From the NCBI GenBank assembly GCA_964059195.1, contig CAXKWD010000002.1, positions 154,459,042 to 154,523,041 of the forward strand: a DNA stretch of 64,000 nt, written 5' to 3'. Shown here in pieces: positions 53,204-63,670 of the stretch. Both the position numbers and the translations under genes were made by a program. This DNA is from Ectobius pallidus. Its lineage: Eukaryota; Arthropoda; Insecta; Blattodea; Ectobiidae. The number at the start of each line of letters is the position of its first letter. Within the stretch, counting starts at the first letter, position 1. The notes below the pieces were generated by a model that was given only the letters and a program-made list of their open reading frames with translations, did no database searches and was not told the DNA's origin.

Positions 53204-55103
53204 CAGTGGCGGCTCGTGGCCGGAAAATTAGGTGACGAGGAAAAAAATGCCACATGCTTACGTTAATAACCGAACTCACCTATGTCTTGTATAGCAAATC
53301 AATCCTTCGATAATCCTTTAAGGATGCAAACTTGTCGGCGATATCATCATAGGACGGCTGCATTTCTTCTAGCTGCAGTAAAGGTTCTTTCTGGATTGAA
53401 ATATTCGCTAAACAAGATACTTGTCTGGCAACATTTTTGATCCTTCATTTAGTAGGCCTACGTCGTGATCTGACAGCTGGCACAATGATGATATGATTTT
53501 AAACAATGCGGGTAAAAATATAGTTATTATTTATAAAATCTGATACATTTTATTCATGGAATACTCTTAATAAATCCCAATCGGGATTGAGTTTCATTAG
53601 ATAAATTAGATCCTGCTTTTCCGCCGCGAATCTATTGATGTTTATCGTAATTATTATTCTCCTAATCAGATTATTCAGAATATTCCATCCATGCGATGCG
53701 GACTTGAAATTGACTAATAATCTTTAGCAATGCCTCGGATATCGACCAATGACTGTTGTTTATCTTATAAGTTAATATGCCTGCAAGGGTCGGAAAGATG
53801 CAATTTTATCTGATAAACTTCAGCTCGTTACTGGATACTTCAAGGCATTAATATGCAGTGATTAATATGTCACATGTCATATGATTGCCTATGAAAAAAT
53901 ATGCATTGTAGGAATGAAACGTCGTGATTCAACGTTGTCGTCCTATGGCGTCCTATCAGTGACGATCTCCGAAGATGGTTCAGTGTTGTGACACGTGACA
54001 GTGGGCTTTCATCACAGTACACAGTAGTCTTGGTATATGGTGACACACATTAAATCAATTAACTTCTAGTCTCATCCCTATGCCTCACTTTTGTGCTATA
54101 GAATCGAATGCCTATGATTTTTTTTCCGTTAATGATATTTAATTTTATGAGAAAGAATCCAAGCTCCTCTACCGTTCATACTTCAATGAAGTATATGGTT
54201 GTTTATAAACACCTTTCGGATAATTAATTGGGAATTTAAAAAAAAAATCTAGCTCTTTAGCATCTGTGCAAATCGTGTGGAAAATTTAAACAAAATGCTT
54301 TTTTTTTAAATATAAAATCGTGAAGAATGAAAGTCTGTTCTAGCCTCGCCCAAAGATGTAAGACTTAAAAGCCTGAGTTTGTACAAACGATAGCTGGCTT
54401 ATAACTACCCTTCAAAGTATAAGGATACCATATAAAAGTAAGAAAAAGTCGTCAATCTCCCCAGAAGATATCTAATCCAAATACGTTTTATTTACACACG
54501 ATGTTTAGTTCTCAAGCCACACAGACACGTTCCTGAAAATATTATTGGACATAGGAGAATTCAAAACAGGTATTTATGTTAAAAACATTGATTTCGAACA
54601 TTTATTACCTTTGCTACGGGTAGAGGAAGTGAAATAGGTGCTTTGTTATTAATGGAGCTGTTAGCAGAAGAGGAGTACTAGTAGGTATAAAACCCGCCAC
54701 ACACTGTCATTGTAGCAGCTGGCTGTGGTAAGCGCGCGCATCCAGAAGCCGAAGGACGATACCTTCGTGGGTAGTCTGATCCCTTCAGCATGGACGTGGG
54801 ATAAGCGAGAAAAATGCTGCTTGCAGCATCAGCCAGCATCATTTTTAGTGGACCAGACTACCCATGGCACAGGGGAAGTGAATCAAGGCAAGTTCTGCTT
54901 CGTGCTTCTTTGCAAGACTCGAGAGCTCTCTGGCGCCTCCTCCTTTAACATCACTCGTGGCGGGCAATACAAAATTACATAAATGCATTTATAGTAAAAA
55001 CCAACATTCGTGATATGGGAAATAAACTTTAAAAATACGTATTGTAAAGGAAAAATACTGGTGAAGTGCTACTTCACCTACTTCACCTGAATAGCCGCCA
55101 CTG
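53204..55103. mobile_element. Non-autonomous hAT-type element (1900 bp)
   Basis: The 8-bp target duplication ATCAATAC is at 53196-53203 and 55104-55111. Inverted ends are CAGTGGCGGCTCGTGG (left) and CAGTGGCGGCTATTCAGG (right, reverse complement). No transposase ORF. An internal imperfect inverted pair (GTGGGTAGTCTGATCC and GGACCAGACTACCCAT) lies at about 54767-54865. The 85-residue ORF at 54725-54982 spans that pair and shows no domain. Confidence 0.88.
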
Positions 55104-55119
55104 ATCAATACATGAGATA

Positions 55120-55785
55120 TCAGTAACTAAAAATGTCATCAAGAACACTTTTTGTGCTTATTATCTTGCAGTTTTTTGGGACTTCTTGCTGAGGTATTTT
55201 GAAATTATTTATTGTAAGCAAAACACTGAGATCGCTCATAACACACACTGAACCAAGAATTTTCGGAACATCATCATTAACATCCATTAAGCACAGCACT
55301 AGCCTTTCTACTGCCATTATGCTAATCCACTGCCCTTTAAGTCCTTCTTTTACACTTAGGAAGTACTGCATCACATCTTCCAAACAATGCAGAGCTTGTC
55401 GTTCAGCATAACTTTTAAGTTCTTTTAATCTTTCTGCAACTGCTTGGTTTAAATTTTCTTCTTCTGCATGATGGACCTGGTCTTGACAAGTACTCGGGCA
55501 GATTAGGAAATATTGATGGTACTGCACCAAGTTTCAGTTTAGGGTAAGTTCTAGGAAATGTTTTTATTTCACCGTTAACTACAAATGTCTCTGTTCTTAT
55601 CACACTCTCTTCAGGAAAATGCTTCACACAAATAACAGGCTTACTTACCCCTGTAAAGTCTGTAGGAATGTTTTTAAGCCACTTCTTCTTAAGTTCTTCG
55701 TCTTTTGGTAAATAAAATGTACTAACACTTTCATGTTGTGACTTGTAGTTACTTTTACACTACATCACCTAGGCATTGTGAATTC
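55120..55785 (-). pseudogene. THAP-domain protein remnant
   Basis: On the minus strand about 55770-55490 reads the THAP zinc-finger layout: ATG CCT AGG then a stop and shift, CKSNYKSQHESVSTFYLPKD, KKKWLKNIP, VICVKHFPEESV and LKLGAVPSIFPNLP. These contain the conserved Cys, Pro, Trp, Cys-x2-His and the AVPSIF ending. After a frame change near 55500 an acidic helical region follows (EEENLNQAVAERLKELKSY ... MAVERLVLCLMD), to a stop at 55120. THAP domains bind DNA and occur in P-like and other transposases as well as host factors. Which of these it came from is not decidable here. Confidence 0.65.
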
Positions 55786-56246
55786 CTGAAACAATTAAGA
55801 AATACTTTAGCAGCGTTGTCATAAATTATTACGATCAGAACTAATTACCACAGCATCTGTATTATAAATCAGTTTGCAAGTCGTTGAGGTTATGATAGGC
55901 CTATTTATGTATGTGAAACAAATCTTGCACAGAGACTTACCAGTACTGTTTTCTGTGTAAATGTTTTTCTTCTGCCTCATTTAATATTCTACATGAAGGA
56001 CGTCTTCACAAACATTCAGATAGGAAATGTATTCAACATCACTGCAGTTGCGTAATATTTCGTCAGCTTTAAATACACAGATATGTACATTTATTCTTCG
56101 TTTCTATGTTATATACATAGGGAGTAGTTGCAACAGAACAGTGCAATTCTCTCCACACACAATTTCTTGTTAATAAAACACTATAAAAGAGGAACTGATA
56201 CACAAGCACCAATTATATGTACAGATGAAACACTGAAATTCATTGC

Positions 56247-56270
56247 TGACGTCACAGACAAGATGGCCGC
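56247..56270. promoter_or_regulatory. CRE plus YY1-type site pair upstream of the THAP remnant
   Basis: TGACGTCA (56247-56254) and AAGATGGCCGC (56260-56270) lie in a short GC-rich patch about 470 bases upstream of the minus-strand THAP start. The same motif pair occurs at 6497-6581. A promoter role for the THAP gene is inference from position. Confidence 0.35.
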
Positions 56271-56772
56271 CAGTCCACATTCCTTCCGCGCCACCGGTGC
56301 GGTGGTGTTCTTCCGAGCACCTACGCAACCGCAAGCTTACCAAAGAAGGAAGAAAAATAGTCCTACTGAATTTCCGGATGTAAGAATTTTAAACCATTTT
56401 TTAAAATTTCTGATTAGCGTGAGTAAATTGTATTAAATTAACCAAATCGATTTACTAGAGTAAAACACAATAAACCGGTGTTTACAATGTCAAATTCTTG
56501 ACGTATAATTTACGTATAATTACGAATATTTTTTTACGTTATTTTGATATTAGCAAAGGAACAGTAAATTCGATTTTGTTTTATAATTACTTATGTAACA
56601 GTACTTAATTTTGATGTATAATGAATATAAAGCAGGATTAAACTACAATTTATATACATGTATACATTGGATATAAAATATACGTATAATTTATGTTTTG
56701 AATTTGACCAAACCCTAAGATATATATCTAGCTCTAAAACATACGTACATTATACATATCGTGCTGCATGGG

Positions 56773-58534
56773 TAACTAATACTTGATTAATTCCTACCCC
56801 ATTACCCCATACTACTAGACCATACCTTATTATGCTCTGAAAAAATGCATAATAGGCAGTCTTTACATACCGGTAATTTAAAGATACACATTTTTTTAAT
56901 CTACTAATTAAATATATTACACGTGAGAGCCTTTTACAAACCACTTCTGTGTGTTCTTTCCATGACAGATTTCTGTCAATGGTTATTCCTAATAATGTTG
57001 CATTTTTTTCAATTTCATGATCATTTTCTGGAGTTAGTGTGACAAGTAATGATTTAGTTTTTTCCTCATTCAAATATAGGCCATTATTTTTTAACCAGGC
57101 TGCTGCTTCTTCCAACGAATTTTTTGCTAAATTTTTTAATAGGTTAAGATCTTTATGGGTACTTAGTAAAGTTGTGTCATCTGCATATATTAATGAAAAT
57201 GTAGATAGGTTTATGCTGATATCGTTAATCATTATTAAGAATAAAATTGGCCCCAACACTGAACCTTGCGGGACACCATATCTAATATTCAATATTTCAG
57301 AATGTTTACCATTTATATCTACCAACTGTTTTCTGTTTTCAAGATAAGATTTTATCATTAATAACTCATTTCCTTGTACACCATAATGATTTAGCTTACT
57401 TAGAAGAATATCATGTCTGACACAGTCAAAAGCTTTGCTTAGATCACATAAGGTGATCTCCGCTGAACAGTTATCTTCTAAGGCTACAAGCAGTTGTGTA
57501 ACTAGACTATCTACAAGACTTGTCGTTGAGCGTCCAGTTTGATACCCATATTGACTATCATTGAAAAGTTTATACTTTTCAAAATAATTATAAATTTGCT
57601 TTTTGATAATTTTTTCAAAAATTTTCGCTATTATTGGTATGCAAGAGATTGGTCGATAACTCCCTGGTATTTTAGGATCTTCTTTCTTATACACCAGTAC
57701 TACTCGAGAGAATTTTAAGGGTTGAGGAAAAACTCCCTGTGCTATGCATTGGTTTATGCAGAAAGTCAATGGTTCAAGAATCATATATATAATTTCTTTA
57801 ATTACCCCGCTAGTTAGGCCATAGACATCTCTAGAATTTGAATTTTTCAGAGAATTTACTACCTTACAGACTTCTTCCTTAGTTACAAAAGTGAACTCAC
57901 AATATACATCTGGCGGTTTGATAATTTTCTGCAGATATCTATTAGTATTTTCAAGCGACACGTTTACCTTAGTGCTTATTTCCTCTACCGTCGATATAAA
58001 ATAATTATTGTATACATCAGGTAATATCTTATTTGTGTGTATTGGCTTAGTTTTTCCAGCTGCTTCGTTAATCAAGGACCCTGCTGTTTTACATTTGTTT
58101 GCTGATTTTTCAATATGTTCTTCATTACTTTTTTTCTTTGCATCTTGTATAGCTATTCTATATGCACGCCTCTTTTCCTTTAATGCATTCAACACTACAT
58201 CATTCTTAGTTGCTTTGTGAATATCATTGTATGTTAAAATATCTTGTTTCATATTATGCAGTTCAGGAGTATACCACTTTTTGTATTTAGACTTAGTTTT
58301 ACTAGTACTGATATTACTTCTTTTGTATTCAAGTGTAAAAATTGTATTAAATATCTTCAAAAATGTTTCAAAAAAATTTATAAAATTTAGCTCTGCAGAT
58401 AGCTGATTCACCCATTGAGCTAGAATAGAACTGGAGTTAGGAGTCCAGCACAGCAAGTGAGGTCGACTGTTTCGACTAGCTCCGCCTGGAAAATCTGGCA
58501 AGAAGCTATTTGTCTGCTCAGCAAGAAATGTCAA
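56773..58534 (-). pseudogene. CR1/Jockey-group ORF2: linker and reverse transcriptase
   Basis: Minus-strand frame open from 58534 to the TA insertion point at 56773. It lacks the endonuclease, so the copy is 5'-truncated near 58450. RT blocks: EEVCKVVNSLKNSNSRDVYG, SRVVLVYKKEDPKIPGSYRP, SQYGYQTGRSTTSLV, AEITLCDLSKAFDCVRHDIL (Asp), YGVPQGSVLGPILFLIMIND and the active site LIYADDTTLLST. It ends WGNGVGINQVLV at the insertion; the C-terminal continuation is at 49785-50493. No stop within RT, so the copy was little damaged when the TA-flanked element entered. Confidence 0.9.
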
Positions 58535-58844
58535 GTAGGCATATATGCCCGAAAATTTATTGCGATAGAGTGAACATTACCTTACCTTTAACTCCAAATA
58601 ATTTATTTTTATCAATACGAATGGTTTTACCCGTGACTTCTCTTTCATTATGTAAGTCTAACCGACAAAATCGCGCGTATTCAATACAACATTTATTACT
58701 GGGGCCCAGATTTTTATGTTTTAAACTAGTTTATTCCTTGCTAGTTAAGTGTGATATTTGAATATAATTATTCGTTTCATTGTCAAGAGTAAAATTAGTA
58801 TTACGTTGCAATGTTTAGAAATTAAAATATATTTGATATCTGAT
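58535..58844. other. Unassigned spacer
   Basis: Just over 300 bases of moderately AT-rich sequence with no recognisable coding or repeat structure. Confidence 0.5.
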
Positions 58845-59205
58845 AACACGTTTAGGCAGTACCAACTGCAATCGGTCACATTAGCTATTTACATCAATAC
58901 ACATCTTTAAGAATCTAAGCCAATAATATTTACAATCTTACAAACTTAATTACATTAGTCAAAAATATTATTCTATGTTATACTAATGCCATAACCCAAG
59001 TGACACTAAATGAATAGCATATACTTGCAGATTACACATGTAATTACTTAAGCTAAGTTGCTCTATTCTATTTGTAAATCTGATTCTGGATAAATAATAC
59101 TTGATTAATTCCGACACCATTTCCCCAAAGGCTACTACTAGATCACACCTTATTATGCTCTGAAAAAATGGATATTAGGCAGTCTTTACATAATCTGAAG
59201 ATACT
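58845..59205 (-). pseudogene. Second fragment of the CR1/Jockey-group 3' end
   Basis: 58852-59090 matches the 3' UTR at 49821-50110 (TTTAGGCAGTA, CTGCAATCGGTCA, TCTATTCTATTTGTA). 59095-59205 matches the RT C-terminal coding at about 56775-56885 (TAATACTTGATTAATTCC, CTTATTATGCTCTGAAAAAA). The ORF end between the two is deleted. Confidence 0.75.
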
Positions 59206-59867
59206 TACTTACTTACTCACTCTATGGCAATGGACAATTCCTAAGCAAGCTAAATGAATATTATGTTTTATGGAACCCGAAGGTTCATTGCCCCGCTTAC
59301 TTGAGTCCGCCATTTAACCCTATTCTGTGCTAACTCCATCCAGCCATCACTCGCAAATCCTACTTCCCTTGAATCTATCCTAATATTGTCCTCCCACCTG
59401 CGTCTATGTCTTCCAAGTGGTATATTCCTTTCGGGTCTCCCCGTCAATATTTTTTAAATATGTCTTTCTTCCCCCATGCGTGCAATAAGTCCAGCCCATT
59501 TCATCCTCAATGATTTAATTAGCTTTACTATATCCGGTGACGAGTACAGGTTATGAAGCTCGTCATCAAGCCGTTTTCTCCAGTCCCCATTTTCATCTCT
59601 CTTAGGCCCAAATATTTTCCTAAGCACCCTGTTTTCGAACACTTTCAGATTTTGTTCTCCACGAAGAGTAAGCGACCATGTCTCACATAATGTCTCATAT
59701 AATACAACCGGCAGAATAATTGTATTGTAAATTTTTATTTTTGGATTTGTGGACATTAGACGAGAAGTTAAGAGTTTCTTACCCGCATAAAAACTACCAT
59801 TTCCTGATTTGTGTCTACACTTAAATTCGGCCTTAATATTATTTGTGTCTGTAATTATTGCTCCCAC
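59206..59867 (-). pseudogene. RTE-like ORF2 C-terminal fragment
   Basis: The minus strand reads FKCRHKSGNGSFYAGKKLL, YETLCETWSLTLRGEQNLKV, RVLRKIFGPKRDENGDWRK, LYSSPDIVKLIKSLRMKWAG and LIARMGEERHI, the C-terminal region of RTE-type ORF2 commonly seen in insects. The RT core is absent, so the copy is 5'-truncated. The tail is an AAGT run on the minus strand (59205-59220). It is a different RTE family from 50668-53008. Confidence 0.8.
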
Positions 59868-59884
59868 ATAAACAATTCTTTAAT

Positions 59885-60819
59885 CTAGGATCTGAGGTTT
59901 TCCTGGCGCAGAAGCTGAGTGAAGTTTTCTCGGGCAGTCAGCCAGGTGGTTTCGTCAATTAAACCCGACGTTTCGGAGGCCAACGCTGCCTCCATCTTCA
60001 AAGGCGTTGAAGTGCCGAGTGGTCGTCCTGGGGTCGTATATATATTAAAGGCTACTTGGACCGTACCGACCAATCAGGTGTCAGCATGGCTCTGCGTCTT
60101 CCCATTGGTCCGCTCTCTTCTATGCTTAACTGTTTGGAGACAATTCTCCCAAATCGAGCTGATGTTAATGCCCACGTCCCTATTCATGTTTTCTGGTTGA
60201 AATTTAATTTCTATTGCCTCTCTAATCAGTCGTTCCCAGTAGCCTGATGTTTTGGCCACGATGGTGGTGTTTGCAAACTGGATTTGGTGTCCTGGGCCTG
60301 AGTTTATAGCATGCTCTGCTATCGCTGATTTGTCCGGGTAGAACAGTCTTAGATGTCGGGCATGTTCGTCGCAGCGTTGCTGTATGGTTCTGGATGTCTG
60401 GCCGATATACACCCTGCCGCATTTGCATGGAATTTGATATACGCCCGGTGTCCTGAGGCCCAGGTCGTCTTTCACAGGGCGCAGCATATTCCTAATTTTG
60501 ACTGGTGGTTTGAAAACCGCCTTTATCTGCCTTTTCCCCAGTATTCTTGCCAGCCTCTGGGACAAGTTCCCGAAGTATGGTAGTACCTCTACTCCTGCGG
60601 TGTCCTCAGAAACTTGGGTCGTCTTATTTTCCTGGCGAACGGCCCTTTTCAGGGCCTGGCGGATCTCTGCTTCATGGTAGCCATTTTGTAAAAAAGTCTT
60701 CCTCAGATGTTCGAGTTCCTCAGGTAGGCTCTCCCTATCAGAGATAGAGACGGCTCTCTTGAAGAGGGTGTGAAGAACCCCACTTCTTTGTGCCGGATGG
60801 TGATGGCTGCCCGCGGACG
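59885..60819 (-). pseudogene. PLE-3 inverted copy: RT tail and GIY-YIG nuclease
   Basis: The minus strand from 60819 duplicates the 3' part of the plus-strand copy (62054 on), then continues beyond it through the GIY-YIG nuclease TPGVYQIPCKCGRVYIGQTS (about 60450-60390), including the conserved YIGQTSR and the helix RCDEHARHLRLF. The ORF ends HADT-stop at 60074; the 3' UTR follows, including the block GAGGCAGCGTTGGCCTCC with CGAAACGTCGGG (about 60000-59965). It is 5'-truncated within RT and fused head-to-head to the plus-strand copy at 60819/60820. Confidence 0.88.
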
Positions 60820-62454
60820 TCTCCAGGATAAAAGTAAAAAGACTCCGACGGGGGACCCGCAGCGCACGATTGTCAACCTTACCGACAAACAGCTTGATGC
60901 AGCCACCATTTCAGTGCTCTCCAGGGGACTCAACTTTGCACCTACCCCTAGAGCACCTCCTATTATTGACATCATCAGTGGCATAGAGCGGGCAATCAGA
61001 CCTCTGCCGCCTGAAGTGGCCGACGACATTCGTCTAGAAACCAGATTGGCCCTGAAAAGGACCGTTCCCCCGAAATCGAACCTAAAACGGGAGGAACGGG
61101 ATGCCCTGATATTTCTGCGCGCCGATGACGACACAGTAGTCTTGCCAGCAGATAAAGGAAATGCCACAGTTCTGTTGAAGTCAACTGACTATGACGCTAA
61201 GATAATGGAACTACTGAATGATCCTGCCTACAGAAAACTCGACCGGGATCCCACAGCTACCATTGAAAGGAAGACCACAACATTGATTAAGAAATCTACG
61301 GTACCTGATGAGATGAAGAAGCTAATGATACCACACGGGGCGGTGCCACCCAGACTTTACGGGCTCCCGAAAATTCACAAGGAGGGGGTGCCACTGCGAC
61401 CTATAGTAAGTGCTATAGGAGCGCCAACATACAGACTGGCTCAACAACTAGCAAAACTTCTACAGCCATATGTGGGAAAAGGTGAGCACCACATTAATAA
61501 CTCATCGGAATTTATCAAGATCTTGGATAACACCTCAGTGAAAGATGGAGACCTGTTAGTCAGCTTCGACGTGGTGTCGCTTTTTACTAGGGTTCCAATT
61601 GAAGACTCTCTAGAACTTCTCAAGCCTCATTTTAGTGAAGGCTTAATTAAACTATTCAGGCACACGCTCACTTCGACGTATTTTCTCTACGGGGGAAAAT
61701 ATTACGAACAGACGGACGGTGTAGCCATGGGATCACCACTTTCACCTGCAATAGCCAACCTATACATGGAACATTTCGAGAAGTTCGCGCTCGAAACTGC
61801 ACCACTCAAGCCATCCTGTTTTTACAGATACGTGGACGACACCTTTGTCATTTGGCCTCATGGCCCAGATAAACTGCAGGATTTTCTAACCCATCTCAAC
61901 AGTATCCATCAGAACATCAGCTTCACTATGGAGATCGAGGAGGAAGGCCGTCTTCCCTTCCTCGATATCTTAATACAGAGAAAGACCAATGGAAAACTGG
62001 GCCACCGTGTTTACAGAAAACCGACACACACCGACCTTTACCTAAACGCGGGCAGCCATCACCATCCGGCACAAAGAAGTGGGGTTCTTCACACCCTCTT
62101 CAAGAGAGCCGTCTCTATCTCTGATTGGGAGAGCCTACCTGAGGAACTCGAACATCTGAGGAAGACTTTTTTACAAAATGGCTACCATGAAGCAGAGATC
62201 CGCCAGGCCCTGAAAAGGGCCGTTCGCCAGGAAAATAAGACGACCCAAGTTTCTGAGGACACCGCAGGAGTAGCGGTACTACCATACTTCGGGAACTTGT
62301 CCCAGAGGCTGGCAAGAATACTGGGGAAAAGGCAGATAAAGGCGGTTTTCAAACCACCAGTCAAAATTAGGAATATGCTGCGCCCTGTGAAAGACGACCT
62401 GGGCCTCAGGACACCGGGCGTATATCAAATTCCAGGTAATACCGGAGTTGACGG
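60820..62454 (+). CDS. PLE-3 protein: N-terminal domain and reverse transcriptase, nuclease missing
   Basis: Open without lesion from the inverted-copy junction to 62454, where PLE sequence ends. Domains: N-terminal region with ALIFLRADDDTVVLPADKGN, then RT: PRLYGLPKIHKEGVPLRPIV, LVSFDVVSLFTRVPIED (Asp), DGVAMGSPLSPAIANLYMEH and the active site FYRYVDDTFVIW (about 61829), LPFLDILIQRK and VYRKPTHTDLYLN. It stops at GVYQIP, the first residues of the GIY-YIG domain, where unrelated sequence begins. The frame runs from an apparent Met at 60770 inside the inverted copy to 62590 in the flank; neither end is native. Translation from this locus would give a nuclease-less, chimeric protein. Confidence 0.85.
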
Positions 62455-62587
62455 GTCCCTGTACGCAGCAAGCCATGTTGCCTTCATTCTGGCAGCGTTC
62501 CGTAAGGACAAGTCCACCACCGCCGCCGCCAAATTCGAATGTGTTATATTCAGAATCCACAACGCCGATTTTGAGTGGTTAAAGATT

Positions 62588-63345
62588 TGATATTAAAAAT
62601 AGCGCAAAAGCCCGTTCTTCTCACAGGTGCTCCCGGGTGATAGTTTAAATTGGCGTAGGGACTAGTACTTAAAGGTTTAGTATTAAAACGACCGCAAGAG
62701 CCCGCTCTATTCACAGGTGACAGTTAAATAACCCCGTTCTGCTCGCGGGTGAGGGATTAAGTTTGCATAGGGACTAGTAGTTAAAGTTTAATATTAAAGC
62801 GAGCGAAAGAGCCCGTTCTACTCACAGGTGACACTTAAATAACCCCGTTCTGCTCGCGGGTGACAGATTAAGTTTGCATAGGGACTAGTAGTTAAAGTTT
62901 AATATTAAAGCGAGCGAAAGAGCCCGTTCTATTCACAGGTGACACTTAAATAACCCCGTTCTACTCACAGGTGACACTTAAATAACCCCGTTCTGCTCGA
63001 GGGTGATAGTTTAAATTGGCGTAGAGACTAGTACTTAAAGGTTTATTATTAAAACGACCGCAAGAGCCCGTTCTATTCACAGGTGACAGTTAAATAACCC
63101 CGTTCTGCTCGCGGGTGACAGATTAAGTTTGCATAGGGACTAGTAGTTAAAGTTTAATATTAAAACGAGTGAAAGAGCCCGTTCTACTCACAGGTTACAC
63201 TTACATAACCCCGTTCTGCTCGCGGGTGATAGTTTAAATTGGCGTAGGGACTAGTACTTAAAGGTTTAATATTAAAACGAGCGAAAGAGCCCGTTCTATT
63301 CACAGGTGACACTTAAATAACCCCGTTCTGCTCACGGGTCACTCT
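62588..63345. repeat. 111-bp tandem repeat array, seven units
   Basis: The core GAGCCCGTTCTA(C/T)TCACAGG recurs with CCCG at 62611, 62701, 62812, 62923, 63067, 63178 and 63290. Spacings are 90, 111, 111, 144, 111 and 112. The 144-base unit contains an internal duplication of the ACTTAAATAACCCCGTTCT segment (about 33 bases). Each unit also carries CATAGGGACTAGTAGTTAAA or its variant. No coding. It directly follows the broken end of PLE-3. Confidence 0.92.
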
Positions 63346-63670
63346 GTATATATTTTTATTATTTCCTAGCCGGTGGTCCTGGTGTTATAAAATCTGCACA
63401 CGGCTTTTTCTACTCGGTATATTTTTTACCATTTTTAACTAACTCATATTTCTTTCTGCAGAGCAAAGAATGAATGAACGTATTATGTATTTTTCTTTGT
63501 GAAAATCTCGTTTGTTGCCATAACTTGTACAATGCCTACAGCATATTTTACCGACTTCTTGCATGTACCTAATAAGCCTATTCAGATTTTTCGGATATTT
63601 TGTTTGTTTGAAATTATCGTACGTAATAATAAAGGTTCTTACCCTGACTTTACGACATGGAAATCACACC
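63346..63670. other. Unassigned spacer
   Basis: About 325 bases between two tandem arrays with no recognisable feature; the 61-residue ORF at 63499-63684 shows no motif. Confidence 0.5.

Larger units (their letters stand above)
50496..56772. mobile_element. TA-flanked 6.3-kb element with TACGTA-rich ends (unclassified)
   Basis: The CR1/Jockey-group ORF is interrupted exactly between TA at 50494-50495 and TA at 56773-56774. Ends are inverted: left CCCACTCAGCACACATACGT, right (reverse complement) CCCATGCAGCACGATATGTA, matching at 10 of the first 12 bases. Both subterminal regions are dense in TACGTAAAATATATG and TTTACGTATAAT-type palindromic units. The only own coding sequence seen is the THAP-domain fragment on the minus strand (55120-55780). 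Later inserts inside are an RTE element (50668-53008) and a hAT-type element (53204-55103). TA duplication suggests a Tc1/mariner-like or other TA-targeting group, but the ends and THAP fragment do not fit a family I know. Confidence 0.6.

Noticed and set aside
60770..60819. Native start codon of the PLE-3 protein at 60770
   Set aside because: These bases are the antisense of the inverted copy's RT tail, so the Met is accidental.
62588..63345. CRISPR array
   Set aside because: The repeats are 111-bp tandem units with no unique spacers, in a eukaryotic transposon landscape.
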